Assembly: GCA_021772245.1 (NCBI GenBank) | Contig: JAJFMH010000081.1 | Location: 1-58,946, forward strand | DNA length: 58,946 nt | Source of the DNA: Chlamydiota bacterium | GTDB taxonomy: Bacteria; Chlamydiota; Chlamydiia; Chlamydiales; Simkaniaceae | Direction: 5' to 3' | In this document: one piece after another, positions 36,552 through 45,502 of the stretch | Layout of the letters: every line of letters begins with the position of its first letter | Position numbering within the stretch: position 1 is the first letter of the stretch | Notes under the pieces: generated by a model | The model's input: only the letters and a program-made list of their open reading frames with translations | Databases searched by the model: none | Told to the model about the DNA's origin: nothing | Made by a program: the position numbers and the translations under genes

Positions 36552-37661
36552 CTACGGCTTTATGGAAATCACTTCAATCTCACTATGAGAGTGCTGTATT
36601 TGAGGATCAGGATTTCCTTCCAAAATCTGAGCTGGATTGAAAGACACAATCTTAATAGATTGTTCTTTACGATTAAAAGAATAGAGAGTGCCTGGCAATA
36701 CTTCATGTCTTATTCTTGCTGTTGCACCAACCTTATTATCTAAAGGGTTTTGTCCATAAGCTACATACACTTGATATTGCTGAACACGCTCAAAGGTTTC
36801 ATCAAATGAATCTTCTGAAAGCACAGAGACCGATGTAAGTTTTTGTAGTAGATAGAACCATCCAAAACTTAGGGCATGAATGATATACCCATCCACAGTA
36901 TCATCATGTGGTCGCAATTTTTTTGCGGAAAAGAAATCCAATTTGTGTTTCCGATTCAATAACTCTAACTCTTCCCCTATTAATCGGAATGCACTGTAAT
37001 TCTCCTTTTTCTCCCACAACTCAAAACACACTGCTGATAAGTGATCAAACCATCTACGAGCTAGAGCTTCATCCCCTGTATATAGCTTCGAGATTAGATT
37101 TCCCCCATAGCGATAGACAGCTTCTAGCGAAAGATCATGTATTAGACTTTTTCTAAAAGACTCTGTGAAATTCCCTTTTATGTAGTTATATTTAAGCAAA
37201 AAAAGAGGGCTTGGATCGATAAGTTGCTGGCGTTGGCTTTCGACTTGACCTTGGAGACTCGTCAACAGTAGATCAGGTTCGTGGTCCCACAAGTGCTCAA
37301 AAAAGCCGTTGTATAACACATCAATAGCCGCATCAAAACCTTTACCTAGCTTCTGCGATTCCTCAAGGTTTTGGTCACTGCGTTTAAACTTTTTGAGAAA
37401 AGGATCTATACACTTTTTTGCGTCGGAATAGAGCGAAGGCATTTTTTGTTCTAGCCGCTGATGGATAATTTTTTGCCTCAACCCAAATAATTCAATAAAT
37501 GCTGCAGGGTGCTTAATGAGATCTTCCGATTTGAGGGCATCCAATAAATCCTGCGCCGCCTTGCTCCCTGATTTGTCAAGCTGTATAACAAAAAAGTCAT
37601 ATCGGCTTTTATCAGAAAGATAAGCAAAAGAGTTAGTATCACAATAAAGGGGTCTTTTCAT
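36552..37661 (-). CDS. unknown protein with PIN-like N-terminus (369 aa)
   Basis: The protein opens MKRPLYCDTNSFAYL, a D-T-N motif at the start of a strand as in PIN-domain ribonucleases, and an acidic DDTVDGY lies near residue 255. The middle is helical with several aromatic residues. The last 80 residues look like a beta-rich domain with no clear family. No signal peptide or membrane helix is present. If it is a PIN nuclease it could belong to a toxin or defence system, but catalytic residues beyond the first Asp are uncertain. It sits between the ssrA repeat and the broken recombinase. Confidence 0.5.
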   Translation of the reverse strand: MKRPLYCDTNSFAYLSDKSRYDFFVIQLDKSGSKAAQDLLDALKSEDLIKHPAAFIELFGLRQKIIHQRLEQKMPSLYSDAKKCIDPFLKKFKRSDQNLEESQKLGKGFDAAIDVLYNGFFEHLWDHEPDLLLTSLQGQVESQRQQLIDPSPLFLLKYNYIKGNFTESFRKSLIHDLSLEAVYRYGGNLISKLYTGDEALARRWFDHLSAVCFELWEKKENYSAFRLIGEELELLNRKHKLDFFSAKKLRPHDDTVDGYIIHALSFGWFYLLQKLTSVSVLSEDSFDETFERVQQYQVYVAYGQNPLDNKVGATARIRHEVLPGTLYSFNRKEQSIKIVSFNPAQILEGNPDPQIQHSHSEIEVISIKP

Positions 37662-37721
37662 TCTTCAATGGCCTATTTTTCGCTGCTTAAGCATACCATT
37701 TTCTACCTCTTATCCTCAAGC

Positions 37722-38735
37722 TCACCCTCTCATTAATACTAAATTCAAAAGCTGTCGTTTTTCATCCACTTCAGAACTCTCAAACAATTCTCTCGCTTTT
37801 GCTGCAACCTTAAGGACCAGGTTTGCTGTGATGTAAAAATTCTGGTCTGCTACCTCGTGCCTTTTCATTTCATCGACAATCTCCGATTGACTTGTTTTAC
37901 ATTCCTTTACCTTTTCAAGGTACATGACCTCATCAATCAGACCATCCAGCTTGTCATCTCATACATCTGACCAATGCGGCGCTGGATTCTATCCTGCTCT
38001 TTTCGAAGCGCACCCAAGCTATCTTTATGAAAATGGGATTCAGAATGGTGAATACTCAGTGATGGTCTGAATCTGTTCTTCACTTAAAGAGATATGGTCA
38101 AAATACTCCATCAAGGGCTTCAAGAGGCGCTCCTCTCTCACATAGGTCCGTTTACACTCGCCTTTTCCATTTGTGCAGCTATAATAGACATATCGCTTCT
38201 TCTTGATTTCAGGGGTCACTACGCAACCGCAATGTGCACATGTTATCATTCCCTTTAGCACAAAGGGTTTTGCTTTGGTCTTGTGCGGCTTGGACTGATA
38301 CCCATCAATAATCTCTTGAACCCGACGGAAGGTTTCAGGACTTGTAAGACACTCATAATAATGATTGACAATCCCATATTTGGTTTCCATCACCCCGCAA
38401 TAAAAAGGCTTTTTCAAAATCTTATTGAGTTGAGAAATCGCAAATGGCTTTCCGGTTTTTGTTCTTGCTCCCATCTCAGTGAGTTCCTCTTGGAGCTTCC
38501 GTAACGAGTAGGCGCCTGTTGCATACAGCTCAAACATTTTTGTGATAAATGGAGCCAAATTAGGGTCGGGCATAATTGTCTTGTTTCCCTGTTCATCAAC
38601 GCTATACATATAACCGGTAGGCGCCAGTCCCATCCAAATTCCATTGCGCTCCGACCACTCTTTTGACCTCTTAATGTTGTCGCTTAATTGAAGCACGTAT
38701 GGGCAGGCAAACATCACTCCCATATCCCATCGCAA
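37722..38735 (-). pseudogene. large serine recombinase, truncated and frameshifted
   Basis: The recombinase domain is visible (SERNGIWMGLAPTGYMY, YSLRKLQEELTEMG and ISQLNKILKKPFYCG), followed by the zinc ribbon CAHCGCVV with a distal Cys in YYSCTNGKGECKR, and a coiled-coil tail (EKVKECKTSQSEIVDEMK). The catalytic N-terminal domain is missing upstream of about 38735, and two frameshifts near 38050 and 37950 divide the rest. Large serine recombinases integrate phages and conjugative elements. This one was probably the integrase of a nearby island, now dead. Confidence 0.85.
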
Positions 38736-38737
38736 AA

Positions 38738-38929
38738 TCAGAGTTTCTAGAATTTAAGTGGCGACATGAAAAAGCGGGTGGCAGACAGAGTATCTTCTCC
38801 TATGAAGAATGGCTTGAAATCAAAAATCAAGAAATCTTAGACGACATTATCAACAATAATGAGGATGACGTCCGCTCAACCGAGCATCTTTACCTTTGGC
38901 TTCAAAAACCTGCAAAAACAATTGAATAA
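38738..38929 (+). pseudogene. 3' gene fragment, unknown
   Basis: One frame reads SEFLEFKWRHEKAGG and SYEEWLEIKNQEILDD, ending at 38929. It begins just past the broken end of the serine recombinase gene without its own start signal, so it looks like the tail of a gene cut by rearrangement. The Trp- and Glu-rich sequence is plausible protein but belongs to no family I recognise. Confidence 0.35.
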
Positions 38930-39006
38930 TAGATAGAGAATCCTGTAAGCTGTAATCCTAAAGAATTTTTCTAGATTTTTTAATATACGACATCGATAAT
39001 TTTGCA

Positions 39007-39480
39007 ATGTGCATAGATAAAATTAAGTCCTGGTTCAAAAAGAAAACTACAAGACCCATCAATACTCCTCAGTATTCAATTAACATCGAGGAGTTTGTAA
39101 AGGCTTCCCTTGTAGGTATTATGTCGGGCATACGCGGCGCCCAAAAAGAGTATCAAAAAAGTAATAGCGCATATGCACCCTTAATCTCTCCTGCATTTGC
39201 TCCTCCTCTATCAGATTTAGGAGGAGGAACTAAAGGACACGCTGACAAAATCTATGACTTAGAATTTGACTTAGCGGTTACAGTCGATGAGTCCTCTTCT
39301 TCAAAATTCTCAGGCACAGCTGAGATTAAAGTTGCCGGATTGAATACCGTAGGCTTGGGTGTTTCATCTGAGTCTAAAGGCAGTCAATCGACTGTCAGTA
39401 GAATTCGCTTCAAAATTCCTGTTCGTTATCCCTTAGCCAAATTTAACGCACCAGACTGGAACGCTGACTCTACTGATTAA
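39007..39480 (+). CDS. protein resembling the trypsin co-occurring domain 2 (trypco2)
   Basis: This 157-aa protein has a polar, helical first half (INIEEFVKASLVGIMSGIRGAQ, a start typical of trypco2) and a second half with strand pattern EFDLAVTVDESSSSKFSG, GLGVSSESKGSQSTVSRIRFKIPVR. The trypco2 domain is known from bacterial conflict and defence operons with trypsin-like proteases. No protease or other partner gene is visible here; its neighbours are mobile-element relics. It is intact and surrounded by dead genes, so it may be recently acquired or selected. Assignment is from sequence pattern and memory. Confidence 0.6.
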   Translation: MCIDKIKSWFKKKTTRPINTPQYSINIEEFVKASLVGIMSGIRGAQKEYQKSNSAYAPLISPAFAPPLSDLGGGTKGHADKIYDLEFDLAVTVDESSSSKFSGTAEIKVAGLNTVGLGVSSESKGSQSTVSRIRFKIPVRYPLAKFNAPDWNADSTD

Positions 39481-39498
39481 GCGTTAGAAAAATCAAGT

Positions 39499-39805
39499 TC
39501 ACAAAACTAAGTCTAGATAAGTTTTAGGGTTATCCTTGTGAATGATTTTATATTCTTCAGATTTACCTTGATTTTTCACATAACTACTGATGAGATCCTC
39601 ATTTCCATGCTTTCCCACTGTTCTTATAAAGTAACCATCACTCCAGAACTGCCCACCCCACAACATCTTCTTTACTTCTGGATCTCTTACAAAAATTTCA
39701 CTCGCTGTGATGCCTTTGGTTATCTGAAAAAACTGATTTTCTATATTTTGCTGAGCAGAAAATATGATACATAAGTAACGATACATTATGACTTTTTTTC
39801 ATCGA
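39499..39805 (-). pseudogene. tnpA: IS200/IS605 transposase TnpA, internally deleted
   Basis: The start MKKSHNVSLLMYHIFCSAKYRKSV is the typical N-terminus of IS200-type TnpA. After SDN the sequence jumps, in a different frame, to KGITASEIFVRD and LWGGQFWSDGYF, then YVKNQG with the putative catalytic Tyr. The HUH-motif segment is missing, so the enzyme is dead. It probably decayed in place, since both ends remain. It is convergent with the trypco2-like gene and lies 19 bases from it. Confidence 0.8.
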
Positions 39806-39941
39806 ATTATTTTTTGCCGTGTACTGAGGGGAAGCCCTCAAAATCGTGATAAATCCTTGAAAAGGATGATATAAACAGTATTTTTCACCAAAATGATGAT
39901 AAATTTTCCTCTTGAACTCCTTGTTCAATTAAATGCGACAA
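39806..39941. other. short gene-free spacer
   Basis: No supported gene is seen. The frame read through here on the minus strand is only an extension of the transposase relic. Confidence 0.4.
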
Positions 39942-40235
39942 CTACGCTGACATAGGGGGGATATTTGTTTTAGAAAAACCTTCAATTCCTGGAAATTCGT
40001 TCTGGATATCCTTAGCCACCTTTTCAATTACACCAGAACCCCATCCATCTTTTTCTTGCCTTTCAACAATTTCACGTCCTATATCCCAGTACAATTGAAT
40101 TAACTCTCGATTTACTGCTAATGCAGCCTAGAATTGGGATGATCGTATTTTTATTTTAAGCTGTTTGACAAATTCAACATAATCAGCAGCTGGAACGCCT
40201 TGCTTCTTTGAAATAGTCTTCTTATCTTTTGTCAT
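39942..40235 (-). pseudogene. YhcG-type (DUF1016) nuclease, N-terminal fragment
   Basis: From ATG 40235 the frame reads MTKDKKTISKKQG and YVEFVKQLKIKIRSSQF, meets an in-frame TAG, then continues AALAVNRELIQLYWDIGREI, GWGSGVIEKVAKDIQNEFPG, and ends at 39942. The last part is the conserved DUF1016 N-terminal domain seen in YhcG-like PD-(D/E)XK nucleases. The catalytic C-terminal domain is missing and the N-terminal domain carries a stop, so it is a relic. Such genes are common in mobile islands and defence loci. Confidence 0.75.
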
Positions 40236-40919
40236 TCAAATCTCTTACTTCAGCTTCAATAATTTCACTAGAATCTGTGACTAAAGTCGCAATCCAAATA
40301 TTCTGTAGATCATAGAGGACACGGTAACATAACGCAAGAATTGCAAAAAATAATAATTTTATGCATATAGCTTTTAAAAACTACCTAAACCCATTACTAC
40401 TCGATTAGATTCGATGATGAGTCACAGTTCTAATAACTTTATTAGATCTAGAAAGTCTCCTGCATACCGCATACGCTAAGTGCTTTTTTTTGCTTTTCAT
40501 CCGATACACCCCTTGTAAATGAAGAATCAACTATTTTGGAAGGTGCTTCTGTAACAAAAGAATCATTCTTGCCTTTCAAATATGCATATTTCCGACTCCA
40601 CAGCCAAGTTCAATTATTCTCATCACACACCTACCTCTTCAAAGTTTTAAGCTTTAAAAAAAAGATATCAGAATAAATCTATCCCATTTGGGCTATATAT
40701 TTAATCTTTGCAAGAGCAATCCAATTCTCTATATTGGAGTGTAATTTCAAAAATATATTTGCAATCAGTTTTTTGGAGTTTCTAACTCCAGTGAAAGAAA
40801 ATAAACCTGTCTGCGCCTTAACCATCGAAAAGAACCCTGTCTTTTCTATAGCAAACATCAGAAAACAAGGATCTTTTTAGATATCTCAGTAGAATGGAAT
40901 AATCTCCATACCAAGAGAT
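40236..40919. other. gene-poor stretch with short relics
   Basis: About 680 bases without a convincing gene. On the minus strand a fragment ending at 40222 reads LCYRVLYDLQNIWIATL, perhaps a toxin-like tail. A small frame at 40679-40858 reads MFAIEKTGFFSMVKAQTG and ends soon after (59 aa), but has no ribosome binding site or family. Near 40600, IIELGCGVGN looks like a methyltransferase motif I in an isolated scrap. All are low-confidence. Confidence 0.4.
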
Positions 40920-42014
40920 TTATTTAAGTAATGAAGAAACATCCAAATTTTTCTGTTTCCCAACTATCTTCATGTCTTTAATTACTTTTGCATTGCGATC
41001 AAACTTCTTTAAATCGATAAATTTCACAGTTTGATCTTCGTAAGATCGATAATAATACTTTAGTGTATTGGGATCTTTCACAGAAGTTAATAAAGTAGAA
41101 TCATATTCGATTTTTTCCCCATCCTTTTGACGAATAACCCCTATTGGAATATCGAATTGGTTAAGAACATGGAACGTTTGATTTACAGCTTCATCGCTAT
41201 TTACCGATGGAACTGAAGCTGCAGAAAAAATAGCTGCCCGTACAAATCTAGAAGGAGGTGTAAAGTCTCCTGGAAGACCTCCAAGCCCTGATCCTTGACC
41301 AAAACTGGAGAGCTTTAATCCCCTTAGATCAATGGGGCCAACATTAAGGGGACTCAGATTAATATAATTTGAAAGGTTTTGGAGATGCCAATCAAACGAT
41401 GGAGAGTTTGTGATAGCGCCTAGCACGTTTTCATAAACAACTAATTTACCATCAAGTGGCTCAATAACAATGCTATGTCCCTCTTTATCATATACAATAT
41501 AATGCATTGGTGGAGGAGCATCTCCCCACCCCTTCATAACAGATGGAGCAATCACAACTGATGAAATCGCATCTTTTACCTCTTCAATGGTAGCAAATTG
41601 TGTCAAAATCCAGTTGGGAAATTCAACAGGTGAAAGAGCTTTGGGTTGATTCGCTTTTGTAATACGAGCATATTTTGCATATCCCGGAAAATAAAATGCT
41701 GCTGCAACGAGCCCCTTTTCGTTGATGCCATCCATAAGTTTTTTGTCAGTAAAACAGTAGATACCAGCTGCTGCATATTTCGATTTATAAGGCATTCCTG
41801 CCCCGTTTGGAATTTCCCCAACAAACTTATAGTTTCTTGGAATGATTGCAACGCTCATATCAATAGCGGTGCCAAATTCTACGGTTCTTCCATTTACAAA
41901 CGACTCATCTTTGGTTTTTAGTAAGACTCCCGTGCAAGCGGTAATCTCAGTAATACACATTTGAAATACTAGAAAAACAACACAAACTGCGCGAAATATC
42001 ATAAAAATCCTCAA
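40920..42014 (-). CDS. linear amide C-N hydrolase (choloylglycine hydrolase family), exported
   Basis: This is an Ntn hydrolase that cleaves amide bonds in bile salts, penicillin V or related amides. A signal peptide (about 1-25) is followed directly by ACTGVLLKTKDESFVNGRTVEFG, placing the catalytic Cys (about residue 27) at the mature N-terminus after processing. Further family marks are NEKGLVAAAFYF, TNSPSFDWHLQNLSNY and PSRFVRA (substrate-pocket Asn and Arg). At 364 aa it fits the family. The substrate in an intracellular bacterium is unclear. It shares a direction with the carbonic anhydrase gene 130 bases upstream of it. Confidence 0.88.
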   Translation of the reverse strand: MRIFMIFRAVCVVFLVFQMCITEITACTGVLLKTKDESFVNGRTVEFGTAIDMSVAIIPRNYKFVGEIPNGAGMPYKSKYAAAGIYCFTDKKLMDGINEKGLVAAAFYFPGYAKYARITKANQPKALSPVEFPNWILTQFATIEEVKDAISSVVIAPSVMKGWGDAPPPMHYIVYDKEGHSIVIEPLDGKLVVYENVLGAITNSPSFDWHLQNLSNYINLSPLNVGPIDLRGLKLSSFGQGSGLGGLPGDFTPPSRFVRAAIFSAASVPSVNSDEAVNQTFHVLNQFDIPIGVIRQKDGEKIEYDSTLLTSVKDPNTLKYYYRSYEDQTVKFIDLKKFDRNAKVIKDMKIVGKQKNLDVSSLLK

Positions 42015-42144
42015 GTGAACAATAGCTTTGAGATAGAATCCAATTTCTAACCTCTAAATAAGCTATAACTTTTCGCTGCAATTCAGTCCATGATTTCAAC
42101 AATCAGCTCGTAAAAAAGCCTCCTGTTTGAATTTATATTGTTGG

Positions 42145-42768
42145 TTATCTTTCTAAAATATCCACACTGCCTGTTTTTAGATTGTAATACCCGCCATAGA
42201 TAGCGATCGTTTTAGAATTGACCGCATTCTTGATTAAAGAGGATTTGAGTAATAGCTCCGACATTTGCAAAGCGTTAAGTTTAACAGAACTCTCTAGTAA
42301 ATTTTCAGGGTGCATACTTTTAGCTTTGACAACTGATGGCTCTATTAGATTTGCAATATATGGAATACCTTCTGTTTGCCCTTTAACAACAGCATCGACA
42401 GCGCCACAATTTTCGTGTCCCATTACCAAAATTATTCGAGGAGATAATACGCCAACTGCAAACTCCACGCTCTCAAGCTCTGTTGATCCAATAATGTTTC
42501 CTGCGATCCGTATTACAAACAAATCGCCAAGTCCCTCATCAAAAATTACTTCCGGAACAACTCTTGAATCTGAGCAAGTAATAATAACCGCAAAAGGAGA
42601 TTGCGCTTCAACAAGGGTTATTCTTCTTTCATGTGTTCTGTCAGGATGAAGTAATTTTTCATCTACAAATCTTTTATTACCATCTTTCAATCGTTTAAGA
42701 GCTGCTTTTGGAGAGTGAACCCCATGAATAAAAGGCATAAAAATTACAAAAAAAATTAAGTATTTCAC
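42145..42768 (-). CDS. beta-carbonic anhydrase, exported
   Basis: The enzyme interconverts CO2 and bicarbonate. It is 207 aa with zinc ligands Cys65, Asp67 (CSDSRV, with Arg69) and His118 with Cys121 (GHENCGAV), the standard beta-class set. A hydrophobic N-terminus (MKYLIFFVIFMPFIHGVHS) looks like a Sec signal peptide, so the enzyme would act in the periplasm. The mature length and the ANLIEPSV helix region match periplasmic bacterial enzymes. It starts about 120 bases from the divergent methyltransferase gene. Confidence 0.9.
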   Translation of the reverse strand: MKYLIFFVIFMPFIHGVHSPKAALKRLKDGNKRFVDEKLLHPDRTHERRITLVEAQSPFAVIITCSDSRVVPEVIFDEGLGDLFVIRIAGNIIGSTELESVEFAVGVLSPRIILVMGHENCGAVDAVVKGQTEGIPYIANLIEPSVVKAKSMHPENLLESSVKLNALQMSELLLKSSLIKNAVNSKTIAIYGGYYNLKTGSVDILER

Positions 42769-42892
42769 AAACTCAAATATAGCGCAGATATAATTATTGT
42801 GAAACCTTTTTGAGTAATCTCGCTCGATGTTTCTTATCTAGTCATATCCCAACAAGCGTGCTATATTCTCCAGTTACTAACTATGAGCTAGC

Positions 42893-43876
42893 ATGATTAT
42901 GAAAAAATTCTTTGTATTAGCTATAGGTTTATTTATGACTCTCAACTCACATTCAATTGATGCAAAAAATTTATCACATAAAATTCGTGAGTCAACGTTT
43001 GAGTCTACGAAACAATCTATCATAAAAAAAATAATTGCACGTGGAGATCTACCTTACGCAACGATCAACACTCAACTCCAAATACTAAATGACTGCTCCG
43101 AGTTTGGTCTAGGCAAGTTTTTAATAGAGAGAGGTGGCTTAAATGGTTACTGGACTAATTATATCGTACAATTTCCTTCCAAAAATGATGTAACTTTTAC
43201 AAACCAAACTGAAGAGTTTCTCCTTACGCAATCACCGACATGCCTTGCAACTCAAGAGAGATTTAGAATATTTAAATGCATTGTTCAAGAAGAAATCTCT
43301 GATAATATTTCTCTAGCTTCTCTTCCTTGCGGATTGATGGCTGACCTACTTGACCTTGACTATTCAAATATAAATTCGTTTTTTTTAACAGGGCTTGACC
43401 TTGACAGAGAAACTCTAGGACAGGCTGCTGAATATGCAAAACAAAAAGAATTGGAATCTCATTGCAAATTCGAACAAATCGACGCATGGAAAATAATAAA
43501 ATCAGCAGAGTATGATATATTAGTTAGTAATGGTTTAGCAATATATGAACCTGATGATGAGAAAGTTATAGATCTTTATCGAAGATTTTATGACGCCTTA
43601 AAACCTGGGGGAAAACTTATTACAAGCTTTCTATCACCTCCGCCTGTTCCAGGAAAAGAAACTGAGTGGAACCTTTCTTCAGTAGATATGCAACATGCGC
43701 TTCTTCAAAAAATACTCTTTGTTGATATCTTGGATGCTAAATGGCAAACCTTCAGAAGCCAGGAAAAGGTAACAGATCAGCTTCGACAAGCTGGCTTTGA
43801 AAACATCCAGATACAATTCGATTCTGCCCGAATCTTTCCTACAATTATTGGAGCAAAGCCAAATAGTTCTGAATAA
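42893..43876 (+). CDS. class I SAM-dependent methyltransferase with signal-like N-terminus
   Basis: The 327-aa protein starts MIMKKFFVLAIGLFMTLNSHS, an apparent signal peptide, which is unusual for a methyltransferase. The catalytic part is a Rossmann methyltransferase: a LASLPCGLMADLLDL segment (motif I region), LTGLDLDRETLGQA (motif II-like with the acidic residue), DILVSNGLAIYEPDD (motif IV-like) and YDALKPGGKLI (motif VI). The substrate is unknown. It could be secreted to the host or be a cytoplasmic enzyme with a hydrophobic start. It is followed by an IS30 end relic. Confidence 0.7.
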   Translation: MIMKKFFVLAIGLFMTLNSHSIDAKNLSHKIRESTFESTKQSIIKKIIARGDLPYATINTQLQILNDCSEFGLGKFLIERGGLNGYWTNYIVQFPSKNDVTFTNQTEEFLLTQSPTCLATQERFRIFKCIVQEEISDNISLASLPCGLMADLLDLDYSNINSFFLTGLDLDRETLGQAAEYAKQKELESHCKFEQIDAWKIIKSAEYDILVSNGLAIYEPDDEKVIDLYRRFYDALKPGGKLITSFLSPPPVPGKETEWNLSSVDMQHALLQKILFVDILDAKWQTFRSQEKVTDQLRQAGFENIQIQFDSARIFPTIIGAKPNSSE

Positions 43877-43896
43877 AAGTTGCAGTTGCCAATTTC

Positions 43897-43919
43897 GTGC
43901 ACTTCATAATTGAAACGGC
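43897..43919 (-). mobile_element. solo IS30-like terminal repeat
   Basis: GTGCACTTCATAATTGAAACGGC at this position resembles the ends of the IS30 copies (GTGCACTT...TTGAAA.GGCG). Only the end remains. It lies between the methyltransferase and lipase genes and may add or disrupt a promoter. Confidence 0.4.
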
Positions 43920-43987
43920 AAAGGTAAATAATCTATAGGGAAAAGCTAGTACCTGTTATATTTCCAACTCATTAATTAGTCGCAACG

Positions 43988-44683
43988 ATGAAAAAACATA
44001 TTTATAGAATACTACTAGCCTCAATTCTTTTTTCAGTTGCTCCAATGCATGCATCTGAAACAGTTTATCTTTTGCATGGATTTATGCGCTCAGCATCTTC
44101 CATGAAAAAAGCATCCAAAGCACTAAATAAGGTTGGCTTTGAGACAATTCTTTGGGATTATCCCAGCCGAAAGAAAAAAATTGAAGAACATGCGCAAGAT
44201 TTAGTAAAAGAGCTTCGAAAAACAGCTAAAAAAAACCCTGGAGAGCCTATACATTTCTTTACACATAGCATGGGTGGGATCGTTGTTCGTTCAGCAATAA
44301 ATCATCCTAAATGCCCACATGAGGCTAGAATTGGAAAAGCGGTTTTACTTGCTCCACCAAATAAAGGAAGTAGATATGCTCATTTTCTAAATTACATTAG
44401 ACCTGTTAAAAAACTTGTAGGAAAAAAGTCAGGAAAAGAGCTTTTTAGAACCTCTGATTTTGATCACTTAGGTAACTTTCCAAGTACCATGCAAGTAATG
44501 GTCATCTCCGGCACTTTTGGATGGAATCCTGTTCTTAAAGGAAAAAATGATGGAAAGGTTACATATAAAGAATCTCAGCTCGATACTCCCTATAAACATA
44601 AGAAAGTATTTGCTGGTCACTCGTGGATTATGAAGTCTAAAAAAGCCATTGAAAAAGGCGTAGATTTCATGCTACAAGATTAG
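43988..44683 (+). CDS. exported lipase-like alpha/beta hydrolase
   Basis: This 231-aa protein has a Sec signal peptide (about 1-22, ending in MHA). The mature part has the oxyanion-region HG (VYLLHGFMRS), the nucleophile elbow HSMGG with Ser94, and a C-terminal His in AGHSWIM, as in secreted bacterial lipases and triacylglycerol hydrolases. A catalytic Asp is expected between about 140 and 200. Substrates could be host lipids, and activity on peptidoglycan precursors is not suggested. It lies tail to tail with the SDR gene, five bases apart. Confidence 0.85.
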   Translation: MKKHIYRILLASILFSVAPMHASETVYLLHGFMRSASSMKKASKALNKVGFETILWDYPSRKKKIEEHAQDLVKELRKTAKKNPGEPIHFFTHSMGGIVVRSAINHPKCPHEARIGKAVLLAPPNKGSRYAHFLNYIRPVKKLVGKKSGKELFRTSDFDHLGNFPSTMQVMVISGTFGWNPVLKGKNDGKVTYKESQLDTPYKHKKVFAGHSWIMKSKKAIEKGVDFMLQD

Positions 44684-44688
44684 AATCA

Positions 44689-45372
44689 TTACCAAACAAT
44701 CTCTTTTCCATCTCGGAAAAATTTCCCTGTTGGACCATTATCTGGAAGCGTTGCCAAATAAACTATCATCTCAGCTCCTTCTTCGGGTGTTTTTGGAGCA
44801 TCTTTACCACCCATTTGAGTATGAACCCATCCAGGACACATTGAATTTACCTTCACATTTTTTGGTAAAGATTGCGCAAGCGTTACGGTAACAGCATTTA
44901 AACCGGCTTTTGTAATGCTGTAAATTGCAGGTCCTTCTAATCCCTCTTTAAAGGATCCCCATCCAGATGAAACGTTTACAATTCGCCCATATCCATTTTT
45001 GATCATTTTGGGTGTAAAAGTTCGTATAAGGTTAATCGGCCCTAAAAAATTTACATCAATACCTTGATGCAGATCTTTTTCAGAAAGATCTAAAAGAGTT
45101 CCTTGAGGTAACACTCCCGCGTTATTAACAAGTACATCTAAAGAGCCATATGAGTTTTGAATTGTAGTAGCTGCTTTTTGAATGCTCTCTAGTTTTGAAA
45201 CGTCAAGTGAAATAAAACTCACATCAAGGCCTTGATCAGAGAGTTTTTTCGCTGCAAATTCACCTTTTTCATGGTCACGAGATCCAAGTAAGACCTTCAT
45301 TCCTTTTTTGGCTAACTCTTCACAAGCTGCAAAGCCAATTCCACGATTACCACCAGTCACAAGAGCAAGCAT
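44689..45372 (-). CDS. short-chain dehydrogenase/reductase
   Basis: This NAD(P)-dependent oxidoreductase has a Rossmann fold: nucleotide motif TGGNRGIG near the N-terminus, NNAG near the middle, catalytic Ser (VNVSSG) and the YSITKAG motif with Tyr and Lys. The C-terminal end (GKFFRDGKEIVW) is like that of many NADPH-dependent carbonyl reductases. The ATG at 45372, with GGTGG about ten bases upstream, is preferred to the one at 45384. No specific substrate can be assigned. Confidence 0.9.
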   Translation of the reverse strand: MLALVTGGNRGIGFAACEELAKKGMKVLLGSRDHEKGEFAAKKLSDQGLDVSFISLDVSKLESIQKAATTIQNSYGSLDVLVNNAGVLPQGTLLDLSEKDLHQGIDVNFLGPINLIRTFTPKMIKNGYGRIVNVSSGWGSFKEGLEGPAIYSITKAGLNAVTVTLAQSLPKNVKVNSMCPGWVHTQMGGKDAPKTPEEGAEMIVYLATLPDNGPTGKFFRDGKEIVW

Positions 45373-45442
45373 TTTTACCACCAAAATTATATTTGAACAC
45401 AGATACTATCTTATTTAAGATCCATTCCTCAAGATTTTTGGC

Positions 45443-45480
45443 AAAAAAAAACTGTTACTTACAAGTAAGTAACAGTTTTT
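45443..45480 (-). terminator. terminator of the RNA-binding protein gene
   Basis: A perfect 12-base stem (45451-45462 with 45465-45476) is flanked by A-rich and T-rich tracts on both sides. It sits downstream of the minus-strand RRM gene and so probably terminates it. It is AT-rich but looks functional. Confidence 0.75.
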
Positions 45481-45502
45481 TTAGACTTGAAACTAAGAAA
45501 GA

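Noticed and set aside
40236-40919. Complete small genes in the gap left of the amide hydrolase
   Set aside because: Scraps of coding-like sequence exist, but none has both a start signal and a recognisable family.
42218-42649. Frame antisense to the carbonic anhydrase gene
   Set aside because: It overlaps a clear enzyme with intact zinc ligands and has no protein family features.
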